Origin: Emticicia sp. CRIBPO
GTDB taxonomy: Bacteria; Bacteroidota; Bacteroidia; Cytophagales; Spirosomataceae
DNA: 64,000 nucleotides
Assembly: GCF_009905725.1 (NCBI RefSeq)
Contig: NZ_JAAAKV010000005.1
Location: 124,001 to 188,000, forward strand
Direction of reading: 5' to 3'
Shown: positions 26,375-35,500 of the stretch, piece by piece
How the letters are laid out: every line of letters starts with the position of its first letter
Numbering within the stretch: position 1 is the first letter of the stretch
Notes under the pieces: model-generated
Told to the model about the DNA's origin: nothing
Database searches by the model: none
The model's input: only the letters and a program-made list of their open reading frames with translations
Translations under genes and position numbers: made by a program

Positions 26375-27889
26375 ATGACCAAAAAAATACAGTCGGCTCT
26401 TATCTCAGTTTACTACAAGGACGGGTTAGATAAAATTGTAAAGCTTTTACATGAGAACAATGTTGAAATCTATTCAACAGGCGGAACGCAATCATTTATT
26501 GAAGAACTGGGCATTCCGGTCATCAGGGTGGAAGACCTTACTTCTTATCCTTCTATATTCGGAGGAAGGGTTAAAACACTTCACCCGAAAGTTTTTGGTG
26601 GTATTCTGTATCGTCGCGACAATGCAGATGACGTAGAAACGGCTGCTAAATTTGAAATTCCTTCTATTGACCTGGTTATTGTAGACCTTTATCCGTTTGA
26701 AGAAACGGTGGCTTCAGGAGCTTCGGAAGATGATATTATAGAAAAAATCGACATCGGGGGTATATCGCTGATCCGCGGAGCGGCTAAAAACTTCAACGAT
26801 GTTCTGATCGTTTCATCCAGAAATCAATATGACGAGGTATTCAATATTCTGAGCGAAAAAGGCTGTGCAACAGACCTTGAAGACAGAAAAAGATATGCCA
26901 AGGAAGGCTTCGGTATGAGTTCTCATTATGATTCTGCTATCCATGCCTATTTTGCGGGTATTGACGATGGCGGAAACTTCAGGTCTCAGAAACAGACGCC
27001 TTTGAGATACGGAGAGAACCCGCACCAGTCAGCGGCGTTCTACGGTGACCTGGAGGCCATGTTTGAGCAGATACACGGCAAAGAGCTGTCGTACAACAAC
27101 CTGATGGATGTAGACGCCTGTGTGAAGCTTATTGAAGAATTTGAAGCCCTGACATACGTTATCGTAAAACATAATAATGCCTGCGGTGTGGCTTCTGCCG
27201 AAACTTCGAAACAAGCCTATCTGAATGCCCTGGCCTGTGATCCTGTTTCTGCCTTTGGCGGTGTGATCATTACCAATGCAAAAGTTGACCTGGCTACAGC
27301 AGAGGAGCTGCACCAGCTATTCTTCGAAATACTGATAGCTCCGGAATTTGATGAAGACGCCCTGGCAATTCTTAAAAAGAAGAAAGACAGAAGACTTTTG
27401 ATCAGGAAATCGGTAAAGACTTCGAAAAAACAATTCAGAACCTTGTTGAATGGTGTTCTGGAGCAGGATAAAGACCTTTCGACAGAAACGGCGAACGATT
27501 TTACAACCGTAACCAATATCGCCCCTACAGAAGAACAGGTTAAGTCACTTGAATTTGCCCTTAAAATCTGTAAGCACCTGAAGTCGAACAATGTGGTTCT
27601 GGCTAAAAACGGACAGATGCTGGCTTGCGGAGTGGGACAAACCTCGAGAGTGGATGCCCTGAAACAGGCTATCGATAAAGCTAAGGAATTCGGCTTTGAC
27701 CTTAATGGCGGTGTAATGGCCTCAGAGGCATTTTTCCCTTTCCCTGATTGTGTGGAAATTGCCAAAAATGCGGGTATTGCTGCGGTGGTTCAGCCGGGAG
27801 GTTCTATCCGTGACCAACTTTCTATTGATTATTGCAACGAAAACGGCGTGGCTATGGTAACTACCGGAGTCAGACATTTTCTACATTGA
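26375..27889 (+). CDS. purH: Bifunctional AICAR formyltransferase/IMP cyclohydrolase
   Basis: 504 residues from the ATG at 26375 (MTKKIQSALISVYYKDG); an 11-codon longer frame is not conserved. It performs the last two steps of IMP synthesis. The N-terminal MGS-like cyclohydrolase domain holds IYSTGGT and GGRVKTLHPKVFGGIL; the C-terminal transformylase domain holds PLRYGENPHQSAAFYG, VKHNNACGVA and SAFGGVI, and ends with QPGGSIRDQ and MVTTGVRHFLH. It is followed after 29 bases by a beta-CASP nuclease gene, probably in one transcript. Confidence 0.97.
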   Translation: MTKKIQSALISVYYKDGLDKIVKLLHENNVEIYSTGGTQSFIEELGIPVIRVEDLTSYPSIFGGRVKTLHPKVFGGILYRRDNADDVETAAKFEIPSIDLVIVDLYPFEETVASGASEDDIIEKIDIGGISLIRGAAKNFNDVLIVSSRNQYDEVFNILSEKGCATDLEDRKRYAKEGFGMSSHYDSAIHAYFAGIDDGGNFRSQKQTPLRYGENPHQSAAFYGDLEAMFEQIHGKELSYNNLMDVDACVKLIEEFEALTYVIVKHNNACGVASAETSKQAYLNALACDPVSAFGGVIITNAKVDLATAEELHQLFFEILIAPEFDEDALAILKKKKDRRLLIRKSVKTSKKQFRTLLNGVLEQDKDLSTETANDFTTVTNIAPTEEQVKSLEFALKICKHLKSNNVVLAKNGQMLACGVGQTSRVDALKQAIDKAKEFGFDLNGGVMASEAFFPFPDCVEIAKNAGIAAVVQPGGSIRDQLSIDYCNENGVAMVTTGVRHFLH

Positions 27890-27918
27890 TATCGCAACAA
27901 AACCAAAAAGACACATAA

Positions 27919-29316
27919 ATGAAAGTACAATTTTATGGGGCCGCTCAACGGGTAACCGGTAGCAAACACCTGCTCACTACTGCCAAAGGAACTAAAGTTT
28001 TATTGGATTGCGGGTTATTTCAGGGTATAGATACCAGCCAGTTGAATCTGAACTTCGGATTTAACCCCCAGGAAATTGATTATTTGATTTTGTCTCATGC
28101 CCATATTGACCACACAGGACTTGTTCCGCGTCTGATCAGAAAAGGTTTCAAAGGCACGATATATAGTACCGCTGCTACGAAAAGCCTTTGTGAGATCATG
28201 CTGCTTGATTCTGCCAAAATCCAGGAAAAAGACCTGGAGCGGGTAAATCAGAGAAGGGTTAAAAGAGGAGAGGAAGCACTGGAGTTGCTTTATGATGAAG
28301 AAGATGTCGCTGCGGCGATGAGTCTTTTCCAGACCATGCCTTTAAACGAAGGGTTTTTTCTTGAAGAGGGTTTCAGATTAGAATTTTACAATGCAGGACA
28401 TATCTTAGGGAGTACGGGGATAATGGTAGATTATGAAGAAAATCATATTACCAAACGACTGTATTTTACCGGAGATATCGGCAGACCCAACGATAAAATA
28501 CTCCGCAGCCCGGATAAATTTCCACAGGTTGATTACCTGATCTGCGAGTCGACTTACGGAGACAGGCTCCACGAAACAGAACTGGACATGAAGTCCCATT
28601 TGCTGGACATTGTGTATAAAACCTGTGTCGGTAAAAGAGGCAAGCTGATCATACCGGCATTTGCTGTTGACCGTACGCAGGAACTTGTTTTTGCCCTGGA
28701 CCAGCTGGAAAGTGAAGGGAAACTGCCTCGTATCCCGGTTTATGTTGACAGCCCCTTGTCTGTCAAGGCCACCTATGTCATGAAAAAGCACCGGGAAGAT
28801 TTTAACAAAGATATTCTTAATTATATTGAAAGAGACGGCGATGCTTTTGGTTTTGAAAACCTGCATTACATTACGGAAGTAGAGCAGTCCAAGGCTCTTA
28901 ACCTCTCAGAAGAACCTTGCATCATTATCTCTTCGTCAGGAATGGCGGAGGCCGGTAGGATAAAACATCACATTGTCAATAATGTAGACAATCCTAAAAA
29001 TACGATCCTGATCGTCGGGTACTGCTCTCCGGGCTCTCTGGGAAATGAACTGAAAAGCGGAAAGAAGACCGTAAAGATATTCGGACAGGAAAAAATAGTA
29101 AGGGCAGGAGTGGAGATAATGGATTCGTTTTCTGCTCATGCAGATTACAGCGAGATCCTTGAATTGCTGACCTCATGCCAGGACCCTTCAAAAATCAAGC
29201 AGCTGTTTTTGGTTCATGGAGAGATAGACACACAGCTTGTGTTTAAAAAGCACCTGGAAGATGCAGGTTTCAGAAACATTATTATTCCTCAGCAGGGAGA
29301 AGGCTTTGAAGTATAG
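27919..29316 (+). CDS. MBL-fold beta-CASP RNA nuclease-like protein
   Basis: 465 residues. The metallo-beta-lactamase metal motif HxHxDH is at H60, H62, D64, H65 (SHAHIDHTG), with later motifs LYFTGDIGR and the beta-CASP block CIIISSSGMAEAGRIKHH and a C-terminal MDSFSAHADYSEIL and LVHGE. This is the YSH1/CPSF73-like exonuclease/endonuclease family (RNA specificity factor type), distinct from RNase J. It likely processes or degrades RNA. Co-directional with purH upstream and the DsbD-like gene downstream (47-bp gap). Confidence 0.9.
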   Translation: MKVQFYGAAQRVTGSKHLLTTAKGTKVLLDCGLFQGIDTSQLNLNFGFNPQEIDYLILSHAHIDHTGLVPRLIRKGFKGTIYSTAATKSLCEIMLLDSAKIQEKDLERVNQRRVKRGEEALELLYDEEDVAAAMSLFQTMPLNEGFFLEEGFRLEFYNAGHILGSTGIMVDYEENHITKRLYFTGDIGRPNDKILRSPDKFPQVDYLICESTYGDRLHETELDMKSHLLDIVYKTCVGKRGKLIIPAFAVDRTQELVFALDQLESEGKLPRIPVYVDSPLSVKATYVMKKHREDFNKDILNYIERDGDAFGFENLHYITEVEQSKALNLSEEPCIIISSSGMAEAGRIKHHIVNNVDNPKNTILIVGYCSPGSLGNELKSGKKTVKIFGQEKIVRAGVEIMDSFSAHADYSEILELLTSCQDPSKIKQLFLVHGEIDTQLVFKKHLEDAGFRNIIIPQQGEGFEV

Positions 29317-29363
29317 ATAATTTTCGGGTATACGTCACCTTAATATTTAAAAATTAAAGAAGT

Positions 29364-29828
29364 ATGAAAAAAATCGCATTCCTGTTGATTTGTTTAATAG
29401 TTTCGGTGAGTTCTTTTGCACAAATCCAGAAGCCTTCCAAATGGACATTTTCTGCTCCGTCAGCCAAAGCTAAAGTGGGGGAGACCATAGACCTGGTTTT
29501 CACGGCGAAAATTGACCAGGGATGGTATATGTACTCTTCAGAACTTAAAGTAGAGGGACCTATGCCGACAGAAGTGGTATTTGTGGCTGACAACTCTTTT
29601 AAGCCTGTTGGTAAACTTGTAGCTGTGAATCCGAAAGAAAAGTATGATGATGTATGGAACGGTAAAATCAGCTATTTCGTAAAAGAGGCGAAATTCATTC
29701 AGAAAGTAAAGATTCTGAAGGCAAATCCTAGAATAGAAGGTAAAATAAACTGCTACACCTGTACCGAAAAAAGCGGAACATGTGTACCCAGTAAAGATAA
29801 GTTCAGTTTTGATGTAACTACGATCTGA
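29364..29828 (+). CDS. Secreted DsbD alpha-domain-like protein
   Basis: 154 residues with signal peptide MKKIAFLLICLIVSVSSFAQ. The rest looks like the N-terminal immunoglobulin-like domain of the thiol:disulfide interchange protein DsbD: WTFSAPSAKAKVGE, IDQGWYMYSSEL and a Cys cluster near the end, NCYTCTEKSGTC, three Cys within about 8 residues. No membrane or thioredoxin domain follows, so this is a free-standing alpha domain, likely receiving or passing electrons in the periplasm. It ends exactly where the converging mlaF-like gene ends. Confidence 0.8.
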   Translation: MKKIAFLLICLIVSVSSFAQIQKPSKWTFSAPSAKAKVGETIDLVFTAKIDQGWYMYSSELKVEGPMPTEVVFVADNSFKPVGKLVAVNPKEKYDDVWNGKISYFVKEAKFIQKVKILKANPRIEGKINCYTCTEKSGTCVPSKDKFSFDVTTI

Positions 29829-30575
29829 TCAGCCTCGGAGTTTTTTCAGGGCGTGATTGGAGAACACAAACTCATCCAGTTCCTTTATGTCTGAAGAAAG
29901 AATAGTCTGGCTGTCACCCTCCCAGACTTTTTTGCCTTTATAGAGGAACATGATGTAGTCACCAATCGAAAGAACAGAGTTCATATCATGGGTAATGATG
30001 ACCGTCGTGATTTTATATTCGTCGGTAATTTCCTTGATCAGCTCATCTATTTTGATGGAAGTCAACGGATCAAGACCACTGTTAGGCTCATCACAGAAGA
30101 GGTATTTAGGGTTCATCACAATGGCCCGGGCAATGCCAACCCTCTTTTTCATCCCACCGGAAATTTCTGAAGGCATTCTTTTGCCGGTCCCTTCCAGTCC
30201 GACACGTTGCAGACAAAACTCTACCCGGTCTTTTTTCTCGGATTCCGGCATGTTCGTCAGCATATCCAAAGGAAACTGTATGTTCTGATGCACCGTTTGC
30301 GAATCGAATAAAGCCCCGCCTTGGAAAAGAACGCCCATTTCACGGCGTATGTCTTTTTTATCTTCTTCTTTCTGATTCAGGAATTCGCGATTGTCATAAA
30401 GAACCTTTCCTTTTTCGGGTTGAACAAGGTCCAGCATACATTTAAGCAGTACACTTTTACCTGTTCCTGAAGCACCAATCACGAGACTGGTTTCGCCTTT
30501 CTTAAAAACACCGCTGATATCGTCCAGTACAACACGGCCATTGAAAGCCTTACTGATATTTTTTATTTCGATCAT
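29829..30575 (-). CDS. mlaF: ABC transporter ATPase, MlaF type
   Basis: 248 residues. Walker A GASGTGKS, signature SEISGGMKKR, Walker B YLFCDEPNSG and the H-loop IITHDMN are all present; the extra SGGMKKRVG and PNSGLDP features are typical of MlaF-like ATPases. It works with the MlaE permease encoded just upstream (4-base ATGA overlap) to move phospholipids between the membranes. No MlaD-type substrate-binding gene follows; downstream is a converging gene. Confidence 0.9.
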   Translation of the reverse strand: MIEIKNISKAFNGRVVLDDISGVFKKGETSLVIGASGTGKSVLLKCMLDLVQPEKGKVLYDNREFLNQKEEDKKDIRREMGVLFQGGALFDSQTVHQNIQFPLDMLTNMPESEKKDRVEFCLQRVGLEGTGKRMPSEISGGMKKRVGIARAIVMNPKYLFCDEPNSGLDPLTSIKIDELIKEITDEYKITTVIITHDMNSVLSIGDYIMFLYKGKKVWEGDSQTILSSDIKELDEFVFSNHALKKLRG

Positions 30576-31303
30576 GTCAATAATTCTGCTAGTAAATAAT
30601 CTGCAATCAATACCGCGATACAGCTGTTGGTTACAGCTGCGGTACTTGCCTGTCCTACTTCCAGTGCCCCGCCTTTTGTATTGAAGCCTTTATAAGCAGA
30701 AATAGTGGCTATTAAAAATCCGAATACAATAGACTTGATGATGGCAATCGTGACGTTAAAAGGGATGAACGAGAACCGGATTCCATAAATGTATTGTTCA
30801 GGTGTCAGGATTCCCGAGAGTGTTCCGGCGAGGTAGCCTCCCATAATTCCCAGAAAACCTGAGAGTATTGCCAGTAAAGGAAAAGTAAAAATAGCGGCTA
30901 AAACCTTGGGAAGGACCAGATAAGAGGCAGAGTTGATCCCCATTACCTCCAGAGCATCTATCTGTTCGGTGATTCTCATGGTGCCGAGTTCCCCGGCGAT
31001 GTTGGATCCGACTTTTCCGGCCAGAACCACGCACATGAAGGTAGAAGACAATTCCAGCAGGGTCATGTCCCTTACAATATTACTTACGATATATTTCGGA
31101 ATGATAGGGCTGACGAGGTTGGCATAGGTCTGAACACAAACCACAGCCCCGATAAATAATGCAACGATAGAAATGATATTAACCGAACCGATACCGATAC
31201 TTACACATTCATCAATAAATCTTTTCCAATACACTCTTGAAGATTCACGTCGTATGAACAGGCTGCCGATGAATATAAAAAACTTCCCAATAATGGAGAA
31301 CAT
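30572..31303 (-). CDS. mlaE: Phospholipid-transport permease, MlaE type
   Basis: 243 residues, hydrophobic, about five helices. The family motif FPLLAILSGFLGIMGGYLAG and the GELGTMRITEQIDALEVMGI block that contacts the ATPase are clear. It forms the inner-membrane core with MlaF. A good promoter sits upstream (CAAA at 31359 and CAAAGTTA at 31329 on the plus strand, read on minus as TTTG-22-TAACTTTG). Confidence 0.92.
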   Translation of the reverse strand: MFSIIGKFFIFIGSLFIRRESSRVYWKRFIDECVSIGIGSVNIISIVALFIGAVVCVQTYANLVSPIIPKYIVSNIVRDMTLLELSSTFMCVVLAGKVGSNIAGELGTMRITEQIDALEVMGINSASYLVLPKVLAAIFTFPLLAILSGFLGIMGGYLAGTLSGILTPEQYIYGIRFSFIPFNVTIAIIKSIVFGFLIATISAYKGFNTKGGALEVGQASTAAVTNSCIAVLIADYLLAELLT

Positions 31304-31328
31304 ATTCTTTTGAGATTTACAATTTGTG

Positions 31329-31362
31329 CAAAGTTAATGATAAGGAGGTCTTTGCGGCCAAA
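31329..31362 (-). promoter_or_regulatory. Promoter of mlaE-mlaF
   Basis: On the minus strand: TTTG (31362-31359), 22-base spacer, TAACTTTG (31336-31329), 26 bases before the mlaE start. Both boxes match the Bacteroidota consensus. Confidence 0.6.
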
Positions 31363-31503
31363 CTCTTTTGATTATTTGATGAATAACAATTTAAATTTAA
31401 TTATAATTTGCTGTTAAGCCTAAAAATCTCAGGTCTAAATGATTTTACACGGATCTGATGCAGGAATTACCTGAAGGAAGAGTAACGCAAGCGGTTTTTG
31501 AAT

Positions 31504-31511
31504 TATCTTTG
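31504..31511 (+). promoter_or_regulatory. Bacteroidota -7 element for GH36 gene
   Basis: TATCTTTG fits TANNTTTG, 67 bases before the alpha-galactosidase start codon. No matching -33 box at the right distance. Confidence 0.4.
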
Positions 31512-31577
31512 TTTTACGGGTTTTTGAGCGATTCACCTCCTCAAAGCTTTCATTTATTTCAACCATTCTTATAAAAA

Positions 31578-33800
31578 ATGACAAGATTAAATCTCAGAAA
31601 AAACCAGCAGTGTTACTTTTTTAGTCTGCTTTTCTTTACCGGAGTGATGATTTCCGCCTTTCCGGTTTTTTCCCAGGCCAATGTGATTATCCCCATTGAA
31701 TCAAAAAACAACGCGATTGTATTAAAAACAGATGCGGATGGCAGGCCCGGCATTATTTATTTCGGCAAAAAAATCTCCAATGTTTCTGAGTACCAGCTCA
31801 TTCCGAAATCATTCAGAAGGGGAGATGATTATTCCGGAATCCTTAATTCTGCCTATACCCCTGCAGGTTCAAGAAACCTGGTTGAACCCGCCATCCAGAT
31901 AGCTCATACGGACGGCAACTTATCTCTTGACCTGGTGTATGTGGTTCATTCGACTGAAAAAACAGATGACAATGTTTCTATTACAAAGGTGATACTGAAG
32001 GATTCGAAGTATGCGGTAGAGGTGACGCTTTACTATAAGGTTTATGCCAATGAGGATGTTATTGAGCAATGGTCGGAAATAAAGAATAAAGAAACCGGCA
32101 ATATCAGGATGCAGAAATATGCTTCGGCAAATTTGTACCTGACGGCAGAAAATTATTACCTGAGGCATTTCCATGGCGATTGGGCTAAAGAGATGATTCC
32201 GGAAGAAACGAGGCTGACGTCAGGCATCAAAGTACTTGACTCAAAGCTCGGAACAAGAGCCAATCTTTATCAGCCGCCGACGTTCATGGTTTCGCTGGAC
32301 AAAACGGCGTCTGAAAACGAAGGGAAAGTTCTATTGGGATCCCTTGAATGGTCCGGAAATTTTAAGATAGATCTGGAGGTTGATCCGTTGAATAACCTGA
32401 GGGTAATTGCCGGGATTAACCCGTTTGCGTCTGAGTATACCCTTAAGCCGTCTGAAAGTTTTGTAACGCCGGCATTCTTATACACCTATTCTGAAAACGG
32501 GAAAGGAGAAGCCAGCCGTAACCTGCACAACTGGGCCAGAAAATACAGGATTCTGGATGGAAACGGATCAAGATTGACACTTCTTAATAACTGGGAAGCC
32601 ACTTATTTTGATTTTACGGAAGCCAAACTGGCTGAACTGATCAAAGATACCAAAAAACTGGGTGTAGATATGTTTTTGCTGGACGACGGGTGGTTTGGAA
32701 ATAAATATCCGAGAAACAATGACAGGGCAGGACTGGGAGACTGGCAGGAAAACGTTAAGAAGTTGCCTAGCGGTATCGGTTACCTGGTAAAAGAAGCTAA
32801 AAATAACGAAGTCAAATTCGGGATCTGGGTAGAACCGGAAATGGTAAGTCCTAAAAGTGAATTGTATGAAAAGCACCCTGACTGGGTGATTAAACAACCC
32901 GGCCGGTCAGAGCATTTATATCGTAATCAGCTCGTTCTGGACTTAAGTAATCCCGAAGTCCAGAACTTTGTATACGGTGTTCTGGATAATATCCTGGTTA
33001 AGAATCCCGAAGTGGCTTTCTTTAAATGGGACTGCAATGCGGTGATTTATAACGCCTATTCAGGTTATTTGCAAAACCAGTCTCATTTTTATGTAGAATA
33101 TGTCAAAGGACTGTACAAGGTTTTGGAGAAACTGCGAGCAAAGTATCCTAAACTACCGATGATGCTTTGTTCCGGCGGAGGTGGTCGTGTGGATTACGGT
33201 GCCCTGAAATATTTTTCAGAGTTTTGGCTGAGTGATAATACCGATCCGCTGGAAAGGGTATTTATTCAGTGGGAATACTCGTATTTTTATCCGGCGATAG
33301 CCCATTGTAATCATGTGACTGATTGGGGTAAACAACCGATCAAATTCAGAACGGATGTGGCCATGATGGGTAAACTCGGTTTTGATATTGTGGTAAGTCA
33401 TCTTAATGAAAAAGACCTTAAGTTTTGCCAGGAGGCGGTGGTGACTTATAAGTCGATCAGTGATGTGGTCTGGCATGGTGACATGTTCAGGCTGGCAGAT
33501 CCCCGTGAGAATGACTTTGCCTCATTGATGTATGTGAATGAGGCTAAAAGCCGGGCGGTCATGTTTAATTACCTGGTGGAGAGCCGGTACGGTGACGGGA
33601 CGCTCTCTCCGATAAAGCTTGGCGGTCTGGATCCTAAAAAGAAATACCAGGTTAAGGAAATTAACTTATATCCGGAAAGCAGATCGAGATGGACAAATCC
33701 ACAGTCGTTTTCAGGAGAGTATCTGATGAAAATAGGGGTAAATCCGGATGTTAATACCAGGAGAACAAGTGTGATCCTTGAAATTACGGAAGAGAAATAA
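31578..33800 (+). CDS. Secreted GH36 alpha-galactosidase
   Basis: 740 residues with a signal peptide of about 33 residues (hydrophobic FFSLLFFTGVMISAFPVFSQ). GH36 layout: N-terminal beta-supersandwich to about 310, then a TIM barrel with FLLDDGWFG, nucleophile D485 in FFKWDCN, CSGGGGRVD and acid/base D553 in WLSDNTDP, and a C-terminal beta domain. It releases terminal alpha-galactose from oligosaccharides such as melibiose and raffinose or from galactomannan. It is not part of a visible Sus-type locus. A terminator shared with the converging methyltransferase gene follows. Confidence 0.93.
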   Translation: MTRLNLRKNQQCYFFSLLFFTGVMISAFPVFSQANVIIPIESKNNAIVLKTDADGRPGIIYFGKKISNVSEYQLIPKSFRRGDDYSGILNSAYTPAGSRNLVEPAIQIAHTDGNLSLDLVYVVHSTEKTDDNVSITKVILKDSKYAVEVTLYYKVYANEDVIEQWSEIKNKETGNIRMQKYASANLYLTAENYYLRHFHGDWAKEMIPEETRLTSGIKVLDSKLGTRANLYQPPTFMVSLDKTASENEGKVLLGSLEWSGNFKIDLEVDPLNNLRVIAGINPFASEYTLKPSESFVTPAFLYTYSENGKGEASRNLHNWARKYRILDGNGSRLTLLNNWEATYFDFTEAKLAELIKDTKKLGVDMFLLDDGWFGNKYPRNNDRAGLGDWQENVKKLPSGIGYLVKEAKNNEVKFGIWVEPEMVSPKSELYEKHPDWVIKQPGRSEHLYRNQLVLDLSNPEVQNFVYGVLDNILVKNPEVAFFKWDCNAVIYNAYSGYLQNQSHFYVEYVKGLYKVLEKLRAKYPKLPMMLCSGGGGRVDYGALKYFSEFWLSDNTDPLERVFIQWEYSYFYPAIAHCNHVTDWGKQPIKFRTDVAMMGKLGFDIVVSHLNEKDLKFCQEAVVTYKSISDVVWHGDMFRLADPRENDFASLMYVNEAKSRAVMFNYLVESRYGDGTLSPIKLGGLDPKKKYQVKEINLYPESRSRWTNPQSFSGEYLMKIGVNPDVNTRRTSVILEITEEK

Positions 33801-33805
33801 GTTAA

Positions 33806-33838
33806 GTAAAAGGCCGGGAAATATTTCCGGCCTTTTAC
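33806..33838. terminator. Bidirectional terminator between GH36 and fdt operon
   Basis: GTAAAAGGCCGG (33806-33817) pairs perfectly with CCGGCCTTTTAC (33827-33838). The minus-strand methyltransferase stop codon (33835-33837) lies inside the right arm. Confidence 0.8.
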
Positions 33839-34599
33839 TTTTTCTTAAGAATGAGAAACAAAGAACTTCCGAAAGGAGCTCTTTTAAACAGTCTTTCTTC
33901 CAGCTTCACAATGTTATAGAGGATGGAATTGACCAAAGTAGAGGGCATTTCCACGTCAGACTTTATGTTATCAAGATCTACAAGTTTTAATTTTATCTGA
34001 AGCCGCTGAATACTTCGTATCAATAATATCAATGGAGAGAGGAAAAGACTCCAGTAAGTATGGCTATGGACATTAAAAACCCCCGATACATTGGAATAGC
34101 CTGTAAAATCATCAAGGCGAAACCTTTTTTTACTACCTACAGCTATGTCATGTGTTCCGGAAAATATTTCAAACGCATTATTGTTGGAAATCAGGAAGCC
34201 CCCGGGAGATAGTTTAGAAAATAACCCCTTAAAAATTCCAGAGATCTCAGAGTCTTCAAACTGATACAAAACGTCATTGCAGATAATGATATCGAATACC
34301 TGGTCCGTGAAATATTCAGAGATTTTAGTAATATCAATTTGCGAGACATCAAAGCCCCTGCTTCTGCTAAGGGAGACGGCATCTTCAGAAAAATCAAATC
34401 CTTTGCAATGATCGTATCCGTTGTTTCGCAGGAAGGCAATCAGGCCGCCCGTTCCGCACCCCGCATCAAGAATTTTGATGTCTTTGGATAATTGTCTGGC
34501 CTGGATAAATGCCAGGACTTTTTCATGAAGAATTTTATACCACCAAAGCTTTTCTTCGGCATCAAACATGGCCTGGTATTCACTACTGTTGATCAGCAT
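33835..34599 (-). CDS. Class I SAM-dependent methyltransferase
   Basis: 254 residues. Motif I ILDAGCGTGG (about 43-52) binds S-adenosylmethionine, followed by the acidic loop KGFDFSE and IIICNDVLYQF. The last ~90 residues contain a hydrophobic segment (WSLFLSPLILLIRSI) that may touch the membrane. It is the last gene of the amino-sugar operon and overlaps the glycosyltransferase gene by 17 bases. Likely substrate is a sugar or lipid-linked sugar made by this operon (inference). Confidence 0.85.
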   Translation of the reverse strand: MLINSSEYQAMFDAEEKLWWYKILHEKVLAFIQARQLSKDIKILDAGCGTGGLIAFLRNNGYDHCKGFDFSEDAVSLSRSRGFDVSQIDITKISEYFTDQVFDIIICNDVLYQFEDSEISGIFKGLFSKLSPGGFLISNNNAFEIFSGTHDIAVGSKKRFRLDDFTGYSNVSGVFNVHSHTYWSLFLSPLILLIRSIQRLQIKLKLVDLDNIKSDVEMPSTLVNSILYNIVKLEERLFKRAPFGSSLFLILKKK

Positions 34600-35500
34600 G
34601 GGTATGGAAAATTTTCTCTTTGATCACAAATTGCGGAAGCCCGCTGATATTCATATAGGTTTTACCAATGTACTCGCCCATAACAGAAATAGAACATAAA
34701 AGAACGCCGCACATGAATATAACTACTGGAGAGCCCCATTCTTTGATGATGTTTAGAAAATAAAGAGCCATGATTCCTAATGAAAAAAAGATGGAGAAGA
34801 GGCCTGCAAAAAGGGTAAGTCTTAAGGGTATAAGGGAGTATCCAAACAGAATGGTTAAAAACAGGGAAATCAGTTTGCGGGCTGAGTAATTGGATTCGCC
34901 ATGTAACCTCTCTTTGTGCTCAACCAGCACCTTTCCGATGTTATTGGTTACCTGGAAGATCATCCCGTCAATATAAGGATAGGGGTTTTTATATTTGACA
35001 ATCTCCTGTACCACTTCTCTTGAAATCAGCTTGAAACTGGACAGGTAAAGGTTTTTATCCTTTTTAAGCAGGTAAGTAGTCAGATAATTAATCATCACGC
35101 TGCCCATATTCCTCACAAAAGAATGCTCCTTCTGAGTATAGTAACTGTAAACAACGTCATGATTTCCTTCAATGGCTTTATTGTAGAGTTTAATAATTTC
35201 GGAAGGAGGATTCTGGAAGTCGTCGTCAATGATGACAGCATACCGGCCACGGATATAATTCAGACCACATATGACCGCATTGAATTCTCCGAAGTTTTTA
35301 CGGAGGGTTATAAAGTTAATATTCTCATGGTTCCGGGCCAGTTCTCTGCAGACATTTTCAGAATCTTCCGGACAACCGTCTACTACGAGTATGACTTCAT
35401 ATTTCAGGCTGTCAAGCTCCTGCTGGAGTGATTTTACCAGGTGGCCAATACTTAAATGACCTTTGTAAACAGGAATAACGACAGAGAGCTCGGTGTTCAT
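34583..35500 (-). CDS. GT2 glycosyltransferase, polyprenyl-phosphate type
   Basis: 305 residues from the ATG at 35500. N-terminal GT-A fold with VVIPVYKG and the IDDDFQNPP metal/nucleotide motif, then two C-terminal transmembrane helices at about 230-285. This is the DPM1/ArnC/GtrB layout, so it probably moves a sugar from a nucleotide donor to undecaprenyl phosphate. The ATG overlaps the stop codon of the fdtB-like gene by one base (TGATG), showing translational coupling. Donor may be the dTDP-3-amino-sugar made by the two upstream enzymes (inference). Confidence 0.87.
   Translation of the reverse strand: MNTELSVVIPVYKGHLSIGHLVKSLQQELDSLKYEVILVVDGCPEDSENVCRELARNHENINFITLRKNFGEFNAVICGLNYIRGRYAVIIDDDFQNPPSEIIKLYNKAIEGNHDVVYSYYTQKEHSFVRNMGSVMINYLTTYLLKKDKNLYLSSFKLISREVVQEIVKYKNPYPYIDGMIFQVTNNIGKVLVEHKERLHGESNYSARKLISLFLTILFGYSLIPLRLTLFAGLFSIFFSLGIMALYFLNIIKEWGSPVVIFMCGVLLCSISVMGEYIGKTYMNISGLPQFVIKEKIFHTHADQQ

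Noticed and set aside
27217-27765. 182-residue frame antisense to purH
   Set aside because: Ser/Arg-rich shadow of a clearly conserved gene.
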